50,510 bases of DNA from Clostridia bacterium (GCA_017481825.1 JAFUOR010000030.1:1-50510); one strand, 5' to 3'; counted from the first letter of the stretch, positions 40,221 to 48,445 are shown. The notes: generated from the letters alone by a model not told the origin. Translations and numbers: made by a program.

Positions 40221-42245
40221 ATGAAGATCATCGCCGCTCTGCTCCTGCTTGCCCTTCTGCCGGTCTTTGCTGCGGCGGAGGAGCCTGCGCCCTTCACAGC
40301 TGTGTGGGGCACGCCCACCGTCGATGCTCAGGTCGATGAGGTCTGGGCTTCCACGCCTGCTTATCCGGTCAAGGCCGGCGATACCTCTGCCAGCGTCCGC
40401 GTCCTGTGGGATGACAAGGCCCTCTACGTCCTGGCGGAGATCACCGATCCCAACCTGGACAACACAGCAGCCGCACCCTACATGCAGGATTCCGTCGAGG
40501 TCTTCCTGGATGAGCGCTGCAACCGCACCACCTACTATCAGCAGGATGACATGCATACCCGCGTGTCCTACACCAACCACCGCAGCGTGGACAACGGCAG
40601 CGAGAGCCGCTGGTACACCGCCGCAGCGGTGACCGATACCGGCTACACCGTCGAATGTGCCTGGGAATGGGCGGTCATCACCCCCGCCAACGGACACATC
40701 GCCGGCTTTGACGTGCAGGTGAACGTCTGCAAGGGCGGCAACCGCTCTGCCACGCCCTGCCTGAATGATACGACAGGTCTGGCGTATCAGAACACATCCC
40801 TCTTTGGCACCCTGGAGCTGACCGGCAAGCCGGAGAACGCCGCGACGCCCGCCTACCCTTATGCCCTGCGTCTGGCGATTGAGAAGGCGGAAAGCCGCGA
40901 CCTTTCCCTGTATGTCAACGGCGAGAGCGTCGATGCACCCCTGAATGCCGCCAAGGCGCTGGCTTTCGACCCTGCCGCCACCCAGGAGCAGCTTGACAGC
41001 GCTGCCCTGGCCCTCTCCGACGCGCTGAACAACCTTGATGACGGCAGCCCCTACGATCCTCCGGAGCGCCTCGCCATGCAGTACCAGCTGCCCGACCTGA
41101 TGACCTTCCTGGACGGCACCAAGGTCGAGACCGCCGAGGACTGGGCCCTGCGCCGCGCCGAAATCAAGGGTCTGTACGAATACTACATGTACGGCTACAT
41201 GCCCGATACCTCCGGCGAAACGCTGACCTGGACGGCTCAAAACGACATGCTCGTCATCACCGTGGCAAACAATAGCAAGGAGGTTCAGCTCTACGTGCCC
41301 TACGTCCTGCCTGCGGGCGAGGCTCCCGAGGGCGGCTGGCCCTACTACGTCGAGTACAGCTGGTGGGGCACCAGCGATATTGTCAAGTACGCTGCCACCC
41401 GCGGTTACGCAGGCTTTGGCTACTCTCCCTACGCCGTGGCGGCGGATGATTCCTCCTACACCGGCGCGTTCTACACCCTGTATCCTTACGGCGAACACTA
41501 CAAGACCCAGACCGGCACGCTGGTGGCCTGGACCTGGGGCGTGAGCAAGATCATCGACGCCCTTGAACAGGGCGCAGGCGAGACGCTGGGCATCAACCCT
41601 GAATACAGCCTCGTGGGCGGTGTGAGTCGCTTTGGTAAGTCCGTGGCGGTGGCCGGTGCGTATGAGGAGCGCATCAAGGTCGTCATCCCCTCCTGTTCCG
41701 GTGCGGGCGGACTGGGCATGCTGCGCTACTCCAGCGCGGGCAAAACCTACGATCTGACCTCCCTTGGCTACACCAACAGCAGCGGCACCGGCCTGTGGAC
41801 CAACGGCACCTGCGAAAGCTGGGGCAACATGCGTGCCGAGGGTGCGTATCACTGGTACTGCGGCAACTTCCGCCGCTTCACCGCCCAGGAGCAGGTTCCC
41901 TTCGACCAGCACATGCTGGAGGCCCTCTCTGCCTCCCCCGACCGTCACATGGTGGTCATCACCGGCGTGCTGAGCGAGGAATGGAACAACGTCGAGGGTC
42001 AGACGATGGCCTTTGTGGGCGCGCAGCCCGCCTGGGACGTGCTGGGCGCAGGCGATCAGAACAACATGATCGTGCACCTGTCCGGCCATGCCATCCTCCA
42101 GAGCGACATGGAGCTGATCCTGGACTACTGCGACAAGGTGCTCTACGGTAAGGAGCCGACGCTTGATCTGTCCGTCATGAAGACCAACGTGTTCATGGAG
42201 GAGGGCAATGCCTCTGACCTGCTGAAGGAGCTGATGGGAAAGTAA
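40221..42245 (+). CDS. secreted CE15-type glucuronoyl esterase with N-terminal CBM9-like domain
   Basis: A 674-residue secreted protein that should cleave the ester between lignin alcohols and glucuronic acid on xylan. A signal peptide (KIIAALLLLALLPVFAAAEE) is followed by a CBM9-like beta-sandwich near residues 28-210 (SVRVLWDDKALYVLAEITDP; QDSVEVFLDERC). A helical linker leads to the esterase domain (LKGLYEYYMYGYMPD-type start, here EIKGLYEYYMYGYMPD). The nucleophile motif is GVSRFGK with Ser469, in place of the common GCSRLGK, and the catalytic histidine is probably His623 in LSGHAIL. ATG 40221 follows AAAAAGGGGG. It is the only clear polysaccharide-degrading enzyme in the window. Confidence 0.87.
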   Translation: MKIIAALLLLALLPVFAAAEEPAPFTAVWGTPTVDAQVDEVWASTPAYPVKAGDTSASVRVLWDDKALYVLAEITDPNLDNTAAAPYMQDSVEVFLDERCNRTTYYQQDDMHTRVSYTNHRSVDNGSESRWYTAAAVTDTGYTVECAWEWAVITPANGHIAGFDVQVNVCKGGNRSATPCLNDTTGLAYQNTSLFGTLELTGKPENAATPAYPYALRLAIEKAESRDLSLYVNGESVDAPLNAAKALAFDPAATQEQLDSAALALSDALNNLDDGSPYDPPERLAMQYQLPDLMTFLDGTKVETAEDWALRRAEIKGLYEYYMYGYMPDTSGETLTWTAQNDMLVITVANNSKEVQLYVPYVLPAGEAPEGGWPYYVEYSWWGTSDIVKYAATRGYAGFGYSPYAVAADDSSYTGAFYTLYPYGEHYKTQTGTLVAWTWGVSKIIDALEQGAGETLGINPEYSLVGGVSRFGKSVAVAGAYEERIKVVIPSCSGAGGLGMLRYSSAGKTYDLTSLGYTNSSGTGLWTNGTCESWGNMRAEGAYHWYCGNFRRFTAQEQVPFDQHMLEALSASPDRHMVVITGVLSEEWNNVEGQTMAFVGAQPAWDVLGAGDQNNMIVHLSGHAILQSDMELILDYCDKVLYGKEPTLDLSVMKTNVFMEEGNASDLLKELMGK

Positions 42246-42321
42246 GGGGCACTGAAACCGCAGCGGGCGAGCAGTGTCACCCCTTCGCCATCTCTGCACA
42301 AAAGCGCATCAAGTGCACAAA

Positions 42322-42366
42322 AAAGACGAACATTTTCCCATTTTAGGTATTCCAATATTCGCAGAG
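42322..42366 (+). promoter_or_regulatory. PurBox-like pair before purR
   Basis: AAAGACGAACATT (42322-42334) agrees with 11 of 13 positions of the Bacillus PurBox AWWWCCGAACWWT. A weaker inverted match AATATTCGCAGAG (42354-42366) follows after 19 bases, against the usual 16-17. They flank the -35 region, so autoregulation by PurR is plausible. Confidence 0.4.
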
Positions 42367-42378
42367 CTATGATATAAT
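42350..42378 (+). promoter_or_regulatory. promoter of purR
   Basis: Consensus -10 TATAAT (42373-42378) with a weak -35 TTCCAA (42350-42355) and a 17-bp spacer. A poor -35 beside operator-like boxes fits a regulated promoter. Confidence 0.65.
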
Positions 42379-42428
42379 GGGCAGGATTGATATGGTCAAT
42401 GGCCGTATCTGTCCTGCCCTATGTTTTT
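42379..42428 (+). terminator. large leader hairpin with T-tract between promoter and purR
   Basis: GGGCAGGA / TCCTGCCC (8 bp) and, inside it, GATATGG / CCGTATC (7 bp, one T-G pair) form one long hairpin with a 2x2 internal loop and 7-base apical loop, followed by TATGTTTTT. It begins right after the TATAAT box and ends about 27 bases before the purR start. It is built like an intrinsic terminator in a 5' leader. Alternatively it ends the esterase transcript. Confidence 0.7.
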
Positions 42429-42454
42429 GCAACCAATGATAAGGAGTATGCCCC

Positions 42455-43276
42455 GTGGAAAAGATCCGCCGCAATGAACGTATGAGCGCCATGATGAAGA
42501 TCCTCTCAGACGCTCCGAACCGAATCTTCACCCTGTCGCACTTCTGCGACCTCTTTGGCGCTGCCAAATCCACCATGAGCGAGGATATCGACATCCTGCG
42601 CGAGGTGGTGAGCCAGTTCGGCCTGGGCGAGCTGGAGACGGTGACGGGCGCAGCAGGCGGCGTACGCTATCGCACAAAGGTTCGCCGCACGGAATCCCGC
42701 GCGTTCATCGGCGATCTGTGCCAGCGGCTCTCCGGGACGGAGCGCGTGCTGCCCGGCGGCTTCCTGTATTACTCCGACATTCTGTCCACGCCTGACATCG
42801 TCAGCCGCATGGGCGAGATCATGGCAACGGAATACTACGCCCAGAGCCCTGATTTTGTGCTGACCATGGAAACCAAGGGCATCCCTGTGGCCTACGCCAC
42901 CGCCAACGCGCTGGGTGTCCCGCTGGTCATCGCCCGCCGCTCCTCGAAGGTGTACGAGGGCAGCGCGGTGAACATCAACTACGTCTCCGGCTCTGGCAGC
43001 ATCGAGACGATGAGTCTCTCCCGCCGCGCGGTGAAGGAAGGACAGAAGTGCCTGATCGTGGACGATTTCCTCAAGGGCGGCGGCACGGCCAAGGGCATGG
43101 TGGACCTGATGCATGAATTCGGCGTGACCGTTGTGGGCATGACCTTCGTGATGTCCACGGCCAAGCCCCTCAAGAAGCGTATCTCCGGCGAAAAGAGCCT
43201 GATGGTGCTGGACATCGACGCCGAAAACGAGGCCGCCAACGTCAAACCCGCCTTCTGGCTCAATGGTGATGCCTGA
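42455..43276 (+). CDS. purR: purine operon repressor PurR (Bacillus type)
   Basis: A 273-residue PurR of the Gram-positive type, in which a winged helix is joined to a phosphoribosyltransferase-like domain that senses PRPP. The N-terminal part RNERMSAMMKILSDAPNRIF and SHFCDLFGAAKSTMSEDIDI is the DNA-binding domain. The effector domain has TKGIPVAYATANALGVPLVI, RRSSKVYEGSAVNINY and the PRPP motif LIVDDFLKGGGTAKGM. The start is GTG 42455, eight bases after AAGGAG. It is expected to repress purine genes when PRPP is low. The leader hairpin and PurBox-like sites suggest it also controls itself. Confidence 0.94.
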   Translation: MEKIRRNERMSAMMKILSDAPNRIFTLSHFCDLFGAAKSTMSEDIDILREVVSQFGLGELETVTGAAGGVRYRTKVRRTESRAFIGDLCQRLSGTERVLPGGFLYYSDILSTPDIVSRMGEIMATEYYAQSPDFVLTMETKGIPVAYATANALGVPLVIARRSSKVYEGSAVNINYVSGSGSIETMSLSRRAVKEGQKCLIVDDFLKGGGTAKGMVDLMHEFGVTVVGMTFVMSTAKPLKKRISGEKSLMVLDIDAENEAANVKPAFWLNGDA

Positions 43277-43375
43277 TATTGTTATCCGAAAATTCACAAT
43301 TTATGCATGAAATCGTCACGATATCGCGTTTATGATAGTGACATACGTTTTATGCGATTGAAGGAGAGGTACCTT

Positions 43376-44029
43376 ATGGCTGATATGGAACTGGAGCAGA
43401 AGACCGCTGAGGTCGGCAAGAAGGAGCCCGAAGTCAAGCTGGACAAGAACGGCAAGCCCAAGAAGACCCTCAAGCGGGAGCTGCTGGAGTGGGTCGCGGC
43501 CCTCGCAGCAGCGGTGCTGATCACTTTTGTGATACGCACATTCATCTTTGAGCCCGTGCGCGTGGATGGCGACAGCATGTATCCCACGCTGCATCACGGC
43601 GAGATCATGTATGTATCCAAGACGAGCTACGGCACGTCGAACATCTTTGGCAAGTACGTGACCCTGGGCGGCAATCCGGAGCGCTTCGACGTGGTGGTCT
43701 GCCGCTATCCTGACCGCGGCAGCACGAATTTCGTCAAGCGCGTGGTGGGGCTGCCCGGCGATACCATCGAGATCAAGGGCGGATACCTCTATGTCAACGG
43801 CGAGCTGATCCCGGAGAAGTTTCTGCACGAGCGGATGAACTATGATTACGGCCCCTACACCGTGCCGGAGGGGAATTATTTCCTGATGGGCGATAACCGC
43901 AACAATTCCAACGACAGCCGTTCCAGCCGGGTCGGCCCGGTGCCCAGGGATATGATCGTGGGACACGTTGAGGCGGTTATCTGGCATGATATCCCCTCAA
44001 CCCTGGAAGACGCAAACATGAAGGATTAA
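43376..44029 (+). CDS. lepB: signal peptidase I
   Basis: A 217-residue membrane-bound type I signal peptidase, which removes signal peptides from exported proteins. A charged, Lys-rich cytoplasmic head of about 30 residues leads to one membrane helix (LLEWVAALAAAVLITFVIRT). The catalytic serine is in VDGDSMYPTLHHGE and the lysine base in FVKRVVGLPGDTIEIKGG. MGDNRNNSNDSRSSRVGPV is the last conserved box. ATG 43376 follows AAGGAGAGG; a longer frame to 43307 lacks such a site. A terminator follows the stop. Confidence 0.96.
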   Translation: MADMELEQKTAEVGKKEPEVKLDKNGKPKKTLKRELLEWVAALAAAVLITFVIRTFIFEPVRVDGDSMYPTLHHGEIMYVSKTSYGTSNIFGKYVTLGGNPERFDVVVCRYPDRGSTNFVKRVVGLPGDTIEIKGGYLYVNGELIPEKFLHERMNYDYGPYTVPEGNYFLMGDNRNNSNDSRSSRVGPVPRDMIVGHVEAVIWHDIPSTLEDANMKD

Positions 44030-44041
44030 GCCACGCATCAG

Positions 44042-44070
44042 GAGCGCAGTGAAACAGCTGCGCTCTTTTT
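44042..44070 (+). terminator. terminator after signal peptidase I
   Basis: Stem GAGCGCAG / CTGCGCTC (8 bp) with an 8-base loop followed by TTTTTATT, 12 bases after the stop. Confidence 0.9.
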
Positions 44071-44145
44071 ATTGGGGATGCCGCCATGTATCCACCGCAA
44101 GTATCTTTCTTCAATTTTCCTCTCGCCATTTCACGTTTTTTTTGC

Positions 44146-44151
44146 TACAAT
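44146..44151 (+). promoter_or_regulatory. -10 element of the YfbR-like gene
   Basis: TGCTACAAT gives an extended -10, 26 bases before the start at 44178. The -35 is not convincing. Confidence 0.5.
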
Positions 44152-44177
44152 GGTGTCGAAAGATCGGAGGTCTGTTT

Positions 44178-44759
44178 ATGCACCACTTTTTTGCCTATCT
44201 GTCCCGCCTGCGCTACATCCGCCGCTGGGGCCTGATGCGTTCCCTCATGCCGGAAAACGATGCGGAGCACTCCCTGCAAGTGGCGATGATCGCCCATGCC
44301 ATCGCCGTGATCGGGCGTGACCGCTATGGACGCGACTGCTCCCCGGAGACGATCGTGACCATGGCAGTCTACCACGATGCGTCGGAGGTCATCACCGGCG
44401 ATATGCCCACACCCGTCAAGTACCACTCGGACGAGCTGCGCGGCGCCTACCGCGATGTGGAGGCCATGGCGAACCAGCGCCTCCTGACCATGCTGCCCGA
44501 GGATATGCGCCCAGCCTTTGCGCCCTATTTCGCCAAGGGGAAAGACTATGCCCACCGGGTCGTGAAGGCGGCGGACTCCATCAGTGCCTACGCCAAGTGC
44601 ATCGAGGAAAAGCGCGCCGGCAACCGCGAATTCGACGCCGCAGGCGAGGCCATCCGCAAAGGTCTGGCGGAAATCGACATGCCCGAGGTCAGGGATTTTC
44701 TGCGCGAGTTCATGCCCTCGTTTGAGCTCTCGCTGGATGAATTGAATCAGGAAAAGTGA
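44178..44759 (+). CDS. YfbR-like HD-domain 5'-deoxynucleotidase
   Basis: A 193-residue metal-dependent HD phosphohydrolase similar to YfbR, which removes phosphate from deoxynucleoside 5'-monophosphates. Conserved pieces are YIRRWGLMRSLMPENDAEHS with the first His, MAVYHDASEVITGDMPTPVKY with the HD pair, and the late aspartate in VVKAADSISAYAKCIEEK. ATG 44178 follows CGGAGG; a frame extending to 44049 crosses the promoter and the upstream terminator tail. It stands alone between signal peptidase and the LCP gene. Substrate range is inferred from the family. Confidence 0.88.
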   Translation: MHHFFAYLSRLRYIRRWGLMRSLMPENDAEHSLQVAMIAHAIAVIGRDRYGRDCSPETIVTMAVYHDASEVITGDMPTPVKYHSDELRGAYRDVEAMANQRLLTMLPEDMRPAFAPYFAKGKDYAHRVVKAADSISAYAKCIEEKRAGNREFDAAGEAIRKGLAEIDMPEVRDFLREFMPSFELSLDELNQEK

Positions 44760-44777
44760 CAACGACGGGCAATGCAC

Positions 44778-44801
44778 GCCATTGCGGCATGTCGCAATGG
44801 C
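44778..44801. repeat. 9-bp stem hairpin between YfbR-like and LCP genes
   Basis: GCCATTGCG / CGCAATGGC around GCATGT. No T-run follows, so it is not a standard terminator; it may still limit readthrough after the YfbR-like gene. Confidence 0.5.
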
Positions 44802-44863
44802 ATCCGTGGAGGCGGCCGCTGGTCGCCCGTCTGCCGCCGCGTGTAACAATCCCCATCAAAAGG

Positions 44864-44892
44864 TTGCAATTTATCGGATATGCCATTATAAT
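44864..44892 (+). promoter_or_regulatory. promoter of the LCP gene
   Basis: -35 TTGCAA (44864-44869), 17-bp spacer, -10 TATAAT (44887-44892), 29 bases before the ATG at 44922. Confidence 0.85.
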
Positions 44893-44921
44893 AGTACCAA
44901 TCCACCAAGGAGGGAACGACC

Positions 44922-46043
44922 ATGATGAAGAGACTGACGGCGCTGCTGCTGGCGTTTTTGATGCTGTTTGGCTGCGTGGCCTTTGGCGAGGATACCATCG
45001 ACATGAACGCAGGGGAAACGGAAGAGGCGGAATCCGTGACGGAGGAGGCCGACACCAGCGAAGAGGAAGAGTTCTTTATCTCCGATGAAATGGAGGAGGA
45101 GATCGAAATCCTCGACGCGGAGATTGACGATACCGTCGATCCGGACAATCTCGACCTGAACGAGAATCTGCCGGACAACGTAGTCAACATCCTGCTCATC
45201 GGCATCGACAGCCGCGCACTGGATCTCACCAAGCACAACCAGCATGGCGACGTGCAGATCATCGTGTCCATCAACAAGGACACCGGCTCCATCAAGCTGA
45301 CCTCCGTCCTGCGCGACCTGTATGTCACCATCCCCGGCTACAAATCCAAGAACCGCATCAACGTATCCTACAAACGTGGCGGCGGCGAGCTGGCGATGCG
45401 CACGATCAACAAAAACTTCGAGCTGAACATTGAGAAGTATATCGTGATCAACTTCTACGGCCTGGCCTCCATCATCGACGCCCTGGGCGGCGTGGATATC
45501 GAGATGACCGCCAAGGAAGCGAACGCCATCAATGCCTACATCAAAAAGAATCCGCCCGCCTACGACAATCAGGATGACGATTATGAGCGCGTCCCCCTGG
45601 AGAAGATCGACGGCGTGCAGCATCTGGACGGCATCCAGGCGGTCATGTATGCCCGCGTGCGCTCCATCGACAACGATTTTGCCCGCACGGGCCGTCAGCG
45701 CAAGCTGATGGAGATTCTGCTGAACAAGGTGCTTGAAGACGGCATGAACTACGACAAGCTCCTTGATCTGCTGAGCACCTGCCTGCCCTACGCCAAGACC
45801 AATATGAGTGCCAGCGACATGTTCAGCCTGGCCCTGGGCGTTTTGCAGAGCGGCATCATGAACAAGATCGGCACCGGCGAGAGCCTGCTGGAGCAGAGCC
45901 GCATCCCACTGGACGACACGTGGAAATACGACGAAACCGAAAGCGGCGCAAGCGTCGTGGCTTTCCGCACCACCGCGAGGCTCAAGGAGAACATTCAGGC
46001 CCTGCATGAGTTTATTTATGGCGAATATATTCCTGCGGAGTAA
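44922..46043 (+). CDS. LCP-family (LytR-CpsA-Psr) protein
   Basis: A 373-residue exported protein of the LCP family, whose members attach teichoic acids or other polymers to peptidoglycan from undecaprenyl carriers. A signal sequence (RLTALLLAFLMLFGCVAFGE) holds a Cys that only loosely fits a lipobox. An acidic stretch of about 60 residues rich in Glu and Asp follows. The LCP domain begins NILLIGIDSRALD near residue 88 and includes the arginine/aspartate region SVLRDLYVTIPGYKSKNRIN, YIVINFYGLASIIDALGGVD and VMYARVRSIDNDFARTGRQR. AAGGAGG precedes ATG 44922. The acidic spacer is unusual but not unique. Confidence 0.92.
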   Translation: MMKRLTALLLAFLMLFGCVAFGEDTIDMNAGETEEAESVTEEADTSEEEEFFISDEMEEEIEILDAEIDDTVDPDNLDLNENLPDNVVNILLIGIDSRALDLTKHNQHGDVQIIVSINKDTGSIKLTSVLRDLYVTIPGYKSKNRINVSYKRGGGELAMRTINKNFELNIEKYIVINFYGLASIIDALGGVDIEMTAKEANAINAYIKKNPPAYDNQDDDYERVPLEKIDGVQHLDGIQAVMYARVRSIDNDFARTGRQRKLMEILLNKVLEDGMNYDKLLDLLSTCLPYAKTNMSASDMFSLALGVLQSGIMNKIGTGESLLEQSRIPLDDTWKYDETESGASVVAFRTTARLKENIQALHEFIYGEYIPAE

Positions 46044-46048
46044 AGCGC

Positions 46049-46083
46049 AAACTCCCGGACGCAAAAGCGTCCGGGAGTTTTTT
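46049..46083 (+). terminator. terminator between convergent LCP and uvrC genes
   Basis: AAACTCCCGGACGC / GCGTCCGGGAGTTT, a 14-bp perfect stem with an AAAA-type loop (here AAA A), followed by TTT. It can serve both strands; uvrC ends at 46098. Confidence 0.92.
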
Positions 46084-46097
46084 GAATTTGCAACTTC

Positions 46098-48272
46098 TCA
46101 TTCCTTCTTCGCTGCCCACGCCATCACCGCCTGCACGGCGGTCTTGTTCATGCCCGGCACGGCCATCAGCTGCTCCTCTGTGGCCTCGCGGATGGCTTTG
46201 AGGGAGCCGAGCCTGGTCAGCAGGGCCTTGCGGCGCTTGGGGCCGATGCCGGGAATGTCCTCCAGCTGACTGTGGATGCTCGCCTTACCGCGAAGCCCCC
46301 GGTGGTGCGTGATACAGAAGCGGTGCGCCTCGTCGCGGATGCGTTGGATCAGGTGCAGCTCCGGCGTGTGGTGATCCAGAAGGATGGGCTCCTCGCGATC
46401 AGGCAGGAATATCTCCTCCTGCTTTTTCGCCAGGCCGAACATGGCTACTTCGGCCTGCCCCACGCCTTCCGGCGCGTCGCAGGCTTCGCAAGCCGATTGC
46501 AAGCAATCTCCTTGCTCGTCGGGCTTGAGCCCGACCTTCAATTCGGCCTGCCCCACGCCTTCCGGCGCGTCGCAGGCTTCGCAAGCCGATTGCAAGCAAT
46601 CTCCTTGCTCGTCAGGCTTGAGCCCGACCTTCAATTCGGCCTGCCCCATGCCTTCCGGCGCGTCGCAGGCTTCGCAAGCCGATTGCAAGCAATCTCCTTG
46701 CTCGTTGGGCTTGAGCCCGACCTTCACTTTCACCCCCATATCCAGCAGTGCCTGCCGGGCAAAGCGCAGCTGCTGGGGGCCGCCGTCGATCAGAACCAGA
46801 TCGGGCAGATCACTGAATTTGCCGCCGATGGGGCTAAGCCCTGCGGCTTCACGTTCAGCCTTTTCGCGGAGGCCATGCTCAAAGCGCCGGCCCAGAACCT
46901 CGTTCAGGGAGGCAAAATCGTTCGCGCCCTCGACGGTTTTGATGCGGAAGCGGCGGTATTCCTTCTTCGCAGCCACGCCATCGATAAAAACCACCATGCT
47001 GGCAACGCTCAGCACACCCTGGGTGTTGGAGATGTCATAGCCCTCGATGCGCCGTGGCGGATTCGGCAGGCCAAGGGCGCGTCCCAGAGCTGCCGCAGCA
47101 CCGGTGGTGCGCTCCTCTCTGATGGATGCGCGGGCGTTACGCTTTTCCAGGGCGTCGGCAGCGTTCTTGGCAGCCAGCAGGATCAGGTCGTGCTTCTCGC
47201 CGCGCTTGGGCGTGGCCAGGCTCACAGCGCTCCCCTTCTGCTGACGCAGCCACAATTCAAGCTGGTCCTTCGTCCCCTCGGGCAAGGACTGAACCAGCAC
47301 ATGGCGCGGAATGAGGTTGCCGTCCTCGTAGTACTGGGTGATGAACTCAGCCATCACCTCGCCCGCATCCTCGCTGCCCTCGCGCGGGAGGGCGAAATGG
47401 TCGCCGCCGATCATGCGTCCGCCCCGGACGTAGAAAATATGCACCATCGCGTCCAGACCATCCTGGGCCAGGGCGATGATATCCTGCTCGCTCCTGTCGG
47501 TCTGGATGGCAATCTGGCGTTCCATCAGGCCCTCCACATCGCGGATCTTGTCGCGAAGGGCGGCGGCGCGCTCGTACTGCATTCTGGCAGCGCAGTCCAT
47601 CATGTCCTTGCGCAGCACCTTGAGCACCTGCTGGTAGTCTCCCCCCAGGAAGGCCAGCACACCGTCCATCATGTCCCAGTAGGCCTCTTCGGTACACTTG
47701 CCCGCACAGGGCGCCATGCACTTGCCAATCTCATAGTTGACGCAGGGCCGGGAGGGCGTCTTCAGCGGCAGTTCCTTGCGGCAGGTTCGCAGCGGAAACA
47801 CGCCGCGCACCGCCTCGATCACCTGCCTGACTGCCGTAGCGCCGATGTAGGGGCCGAAGTACTTCACACCGTCCTTCTGCCGTCCGGACTCCTGTTCTAT
47901 GCGCCGTGCCAGCTCCAGACGAGGAAAGGGCTCCTTCAAATTCACTCGCAGGTAGGGATAATGCTTGTCATCCTTCAGGAGGATGTTATAGTACGGCTTG
48001 TGCAGCTTGATGAGGTTGCACTCCAGGCACAGCGCCTCCAGATTGGAATCGCACAGGAGGATATCGAAATCGTCGATATGACTGATCATCGCCGCAACCT
48101 TGGGGGTGTGCTCCGTATCACGGAAATAGGAGCGCACGCGGTTCTTCAAATTGACCGCCTTGCCGACATAGATGATGGTGCCCTCCGCATCCTTCATCAG
48201 GTAGCAGCCAGGGCTTTCGGGGAGCATGCTGATCTTGGTTTCGAGCTTCTCACCCCAGTTGATTTTAGGCAT
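46098..48272 (-). CDS. uvrC: excinuclease ABC subunit C with an inserted repeat array
   Basis: UvrC makes both cuts in nucleotide excision repair. The 724-residue protein has the GIY-YIG nuclease (SPGCYLMKDAEGTIIYVGKA, from residue 18), the cysteine cluster CVNYEIGKCMAPCAGKC, the UVR motif RKDMMDCAARMQYERAAALR, the RNase H-like nuclease (GYDISNTQGVLSVASMVVFI; DLVLIDGGPQQLRFA) and C-terminal helix-hairpin-helix (LEDIPGIGPKRRKALLTRLG). Residues about 515-607 are three near-identical 31-residue repeats between VKVKVGLKP and AMFGLAKKQEEIFLP, inside the second nuclease domain. Without them the protein is 631 residues, a normal length. ATG 48272 is chosen by homology; AAAGGACGG lies upstream, and the frame continues upstream to 48476 through promoter and repeat DNA. 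Confidence 0.95.
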   Translation of the reverse strand: MPKINWGEKLETKISMLPESPGCYLMKDAEGTIIYVGKAVNLKNRVRSYFRDTEHTPKVAAMISHIDDFDILLCDSNLEALCLECNLIKLHKPYYNILLKDDKHYPYLRVNLKEPFPRLELARRIEQESGRQKDGVKYFGPYIGATAVRQVIEAVRGVFPLRTCRKELPLKTPSRPCVNYEIGKCMAPCAGKCTEEAYWDMMDGVLAFLGGDYQQVLKVLRKDMMDCAARMQYERAAALRDKIRDVEGLMERQIAIQTDRSEQDIIALAQDGLDAMVHIFYVRGGRMIGGDHFALPREGSEDAGEVMAEFITQYYEDGNLIPRHVLVQSLPEGTKDQLELWLRQQKGSAVSLATPKRGEKHDLILLAAKNAADALEKRNARASIREERTTGAAAALGRALGLPNPPRRIEGYDISNTQGVLSVASMVVFIDGVAAKKEYRRFRIKTVEGANDFASLNEVLGRRFEHGLREKAEREAAGLSPIGGKFSDLPDLVLIDGGPQQLRFARQALLDMGVKVKVGLKPNEQGDCLQSACEACDAPEGMGQAELKVGLKPDEQGDCLQSACEACDAPEGVGQAELKVGLKPDEQGDCLQSACEACDAPEGVGQAEVAMFGLAKKQEEIFLPDREEPILLDHHTPELHLIQRIRDEAHRFCITHHRGLRGKASIHSQLEDIPGIGPKRRKALLTRLGSLKAIREATEEQLMAVPGMNKTAVQAVMAWAAKKE
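46451..46729 (-). repeat. three 93-bp in-frame tandem palindromic repeats inside uvrC
   Basis: Units start at 46451, 46544 and 46637 and differ at only a few bases. Each holds three hairpins: GGCTT-CGC-AAGCC, GATTGC-AA-GCAATC and GTCGGGCT-TG-AGCCCGAC. Each codes for 31 residues including GDCLQSACEACDAPEG, three cysteines per unit. The changes GTCGGG, GTCAGG and GTTGGG in the last hairpin show the copies have begun to diverge. Confidence 0.93.
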
Positions 48273-48299
48273 GCGGAGATCACCGTCCTTTCTGTGGAT

Positions 48300-48328
48300 A
48301 TTATACCGGGATCGCTGTGGGAAGTCAA
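48300..48328 (-). promoter_or_regulatory. promoter of uvrC
   Basis: On the minus strand, -35 TTGACT (48328-48323), 17-bp spacer, -10 TATAAT (48305-48300), 28 bases before the ATG. It supports the start at 48272 rather than any upstream ATG. Confidence 0.88.
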
Positions 48329-48333
48329 TGCGC

Positions 48334-48445
48334 AACCTCGTCGAGGGCCTCCGGCGTGCGGGGGCGCCGCCCCTGCACCCCGGGAGGGCTCTGCCCTCCA
48401 CCCGCGAAGGGCTTTCAGCCCTATCGACACCCGTTTCGTGACCGG
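48334..48445. repeat. GC-rich nested-palindrome repeat, copy C
   Basis: The 332-bp gap 48273-48604 holds the uvrC promoter and this element, and no gene. It starts CGAGGGCCTCCGGCGTGCGG as copy A does, and contains GGGGCGCCGCCCC, GGAGGGCTCTGCCCTCC and GAAGGGCTTTCAGCCCTATC palindromes in series. It ends CGACACCCGTTTCGTGA. Confidence 0.65.

Noticed and set aside
46451-46729. CRISPR-like array of regular repeats
   Set aside because: The units are adjacent with no unique spacers, the unit is 93 bp, and the DNA is an in-frame part of uvrC.
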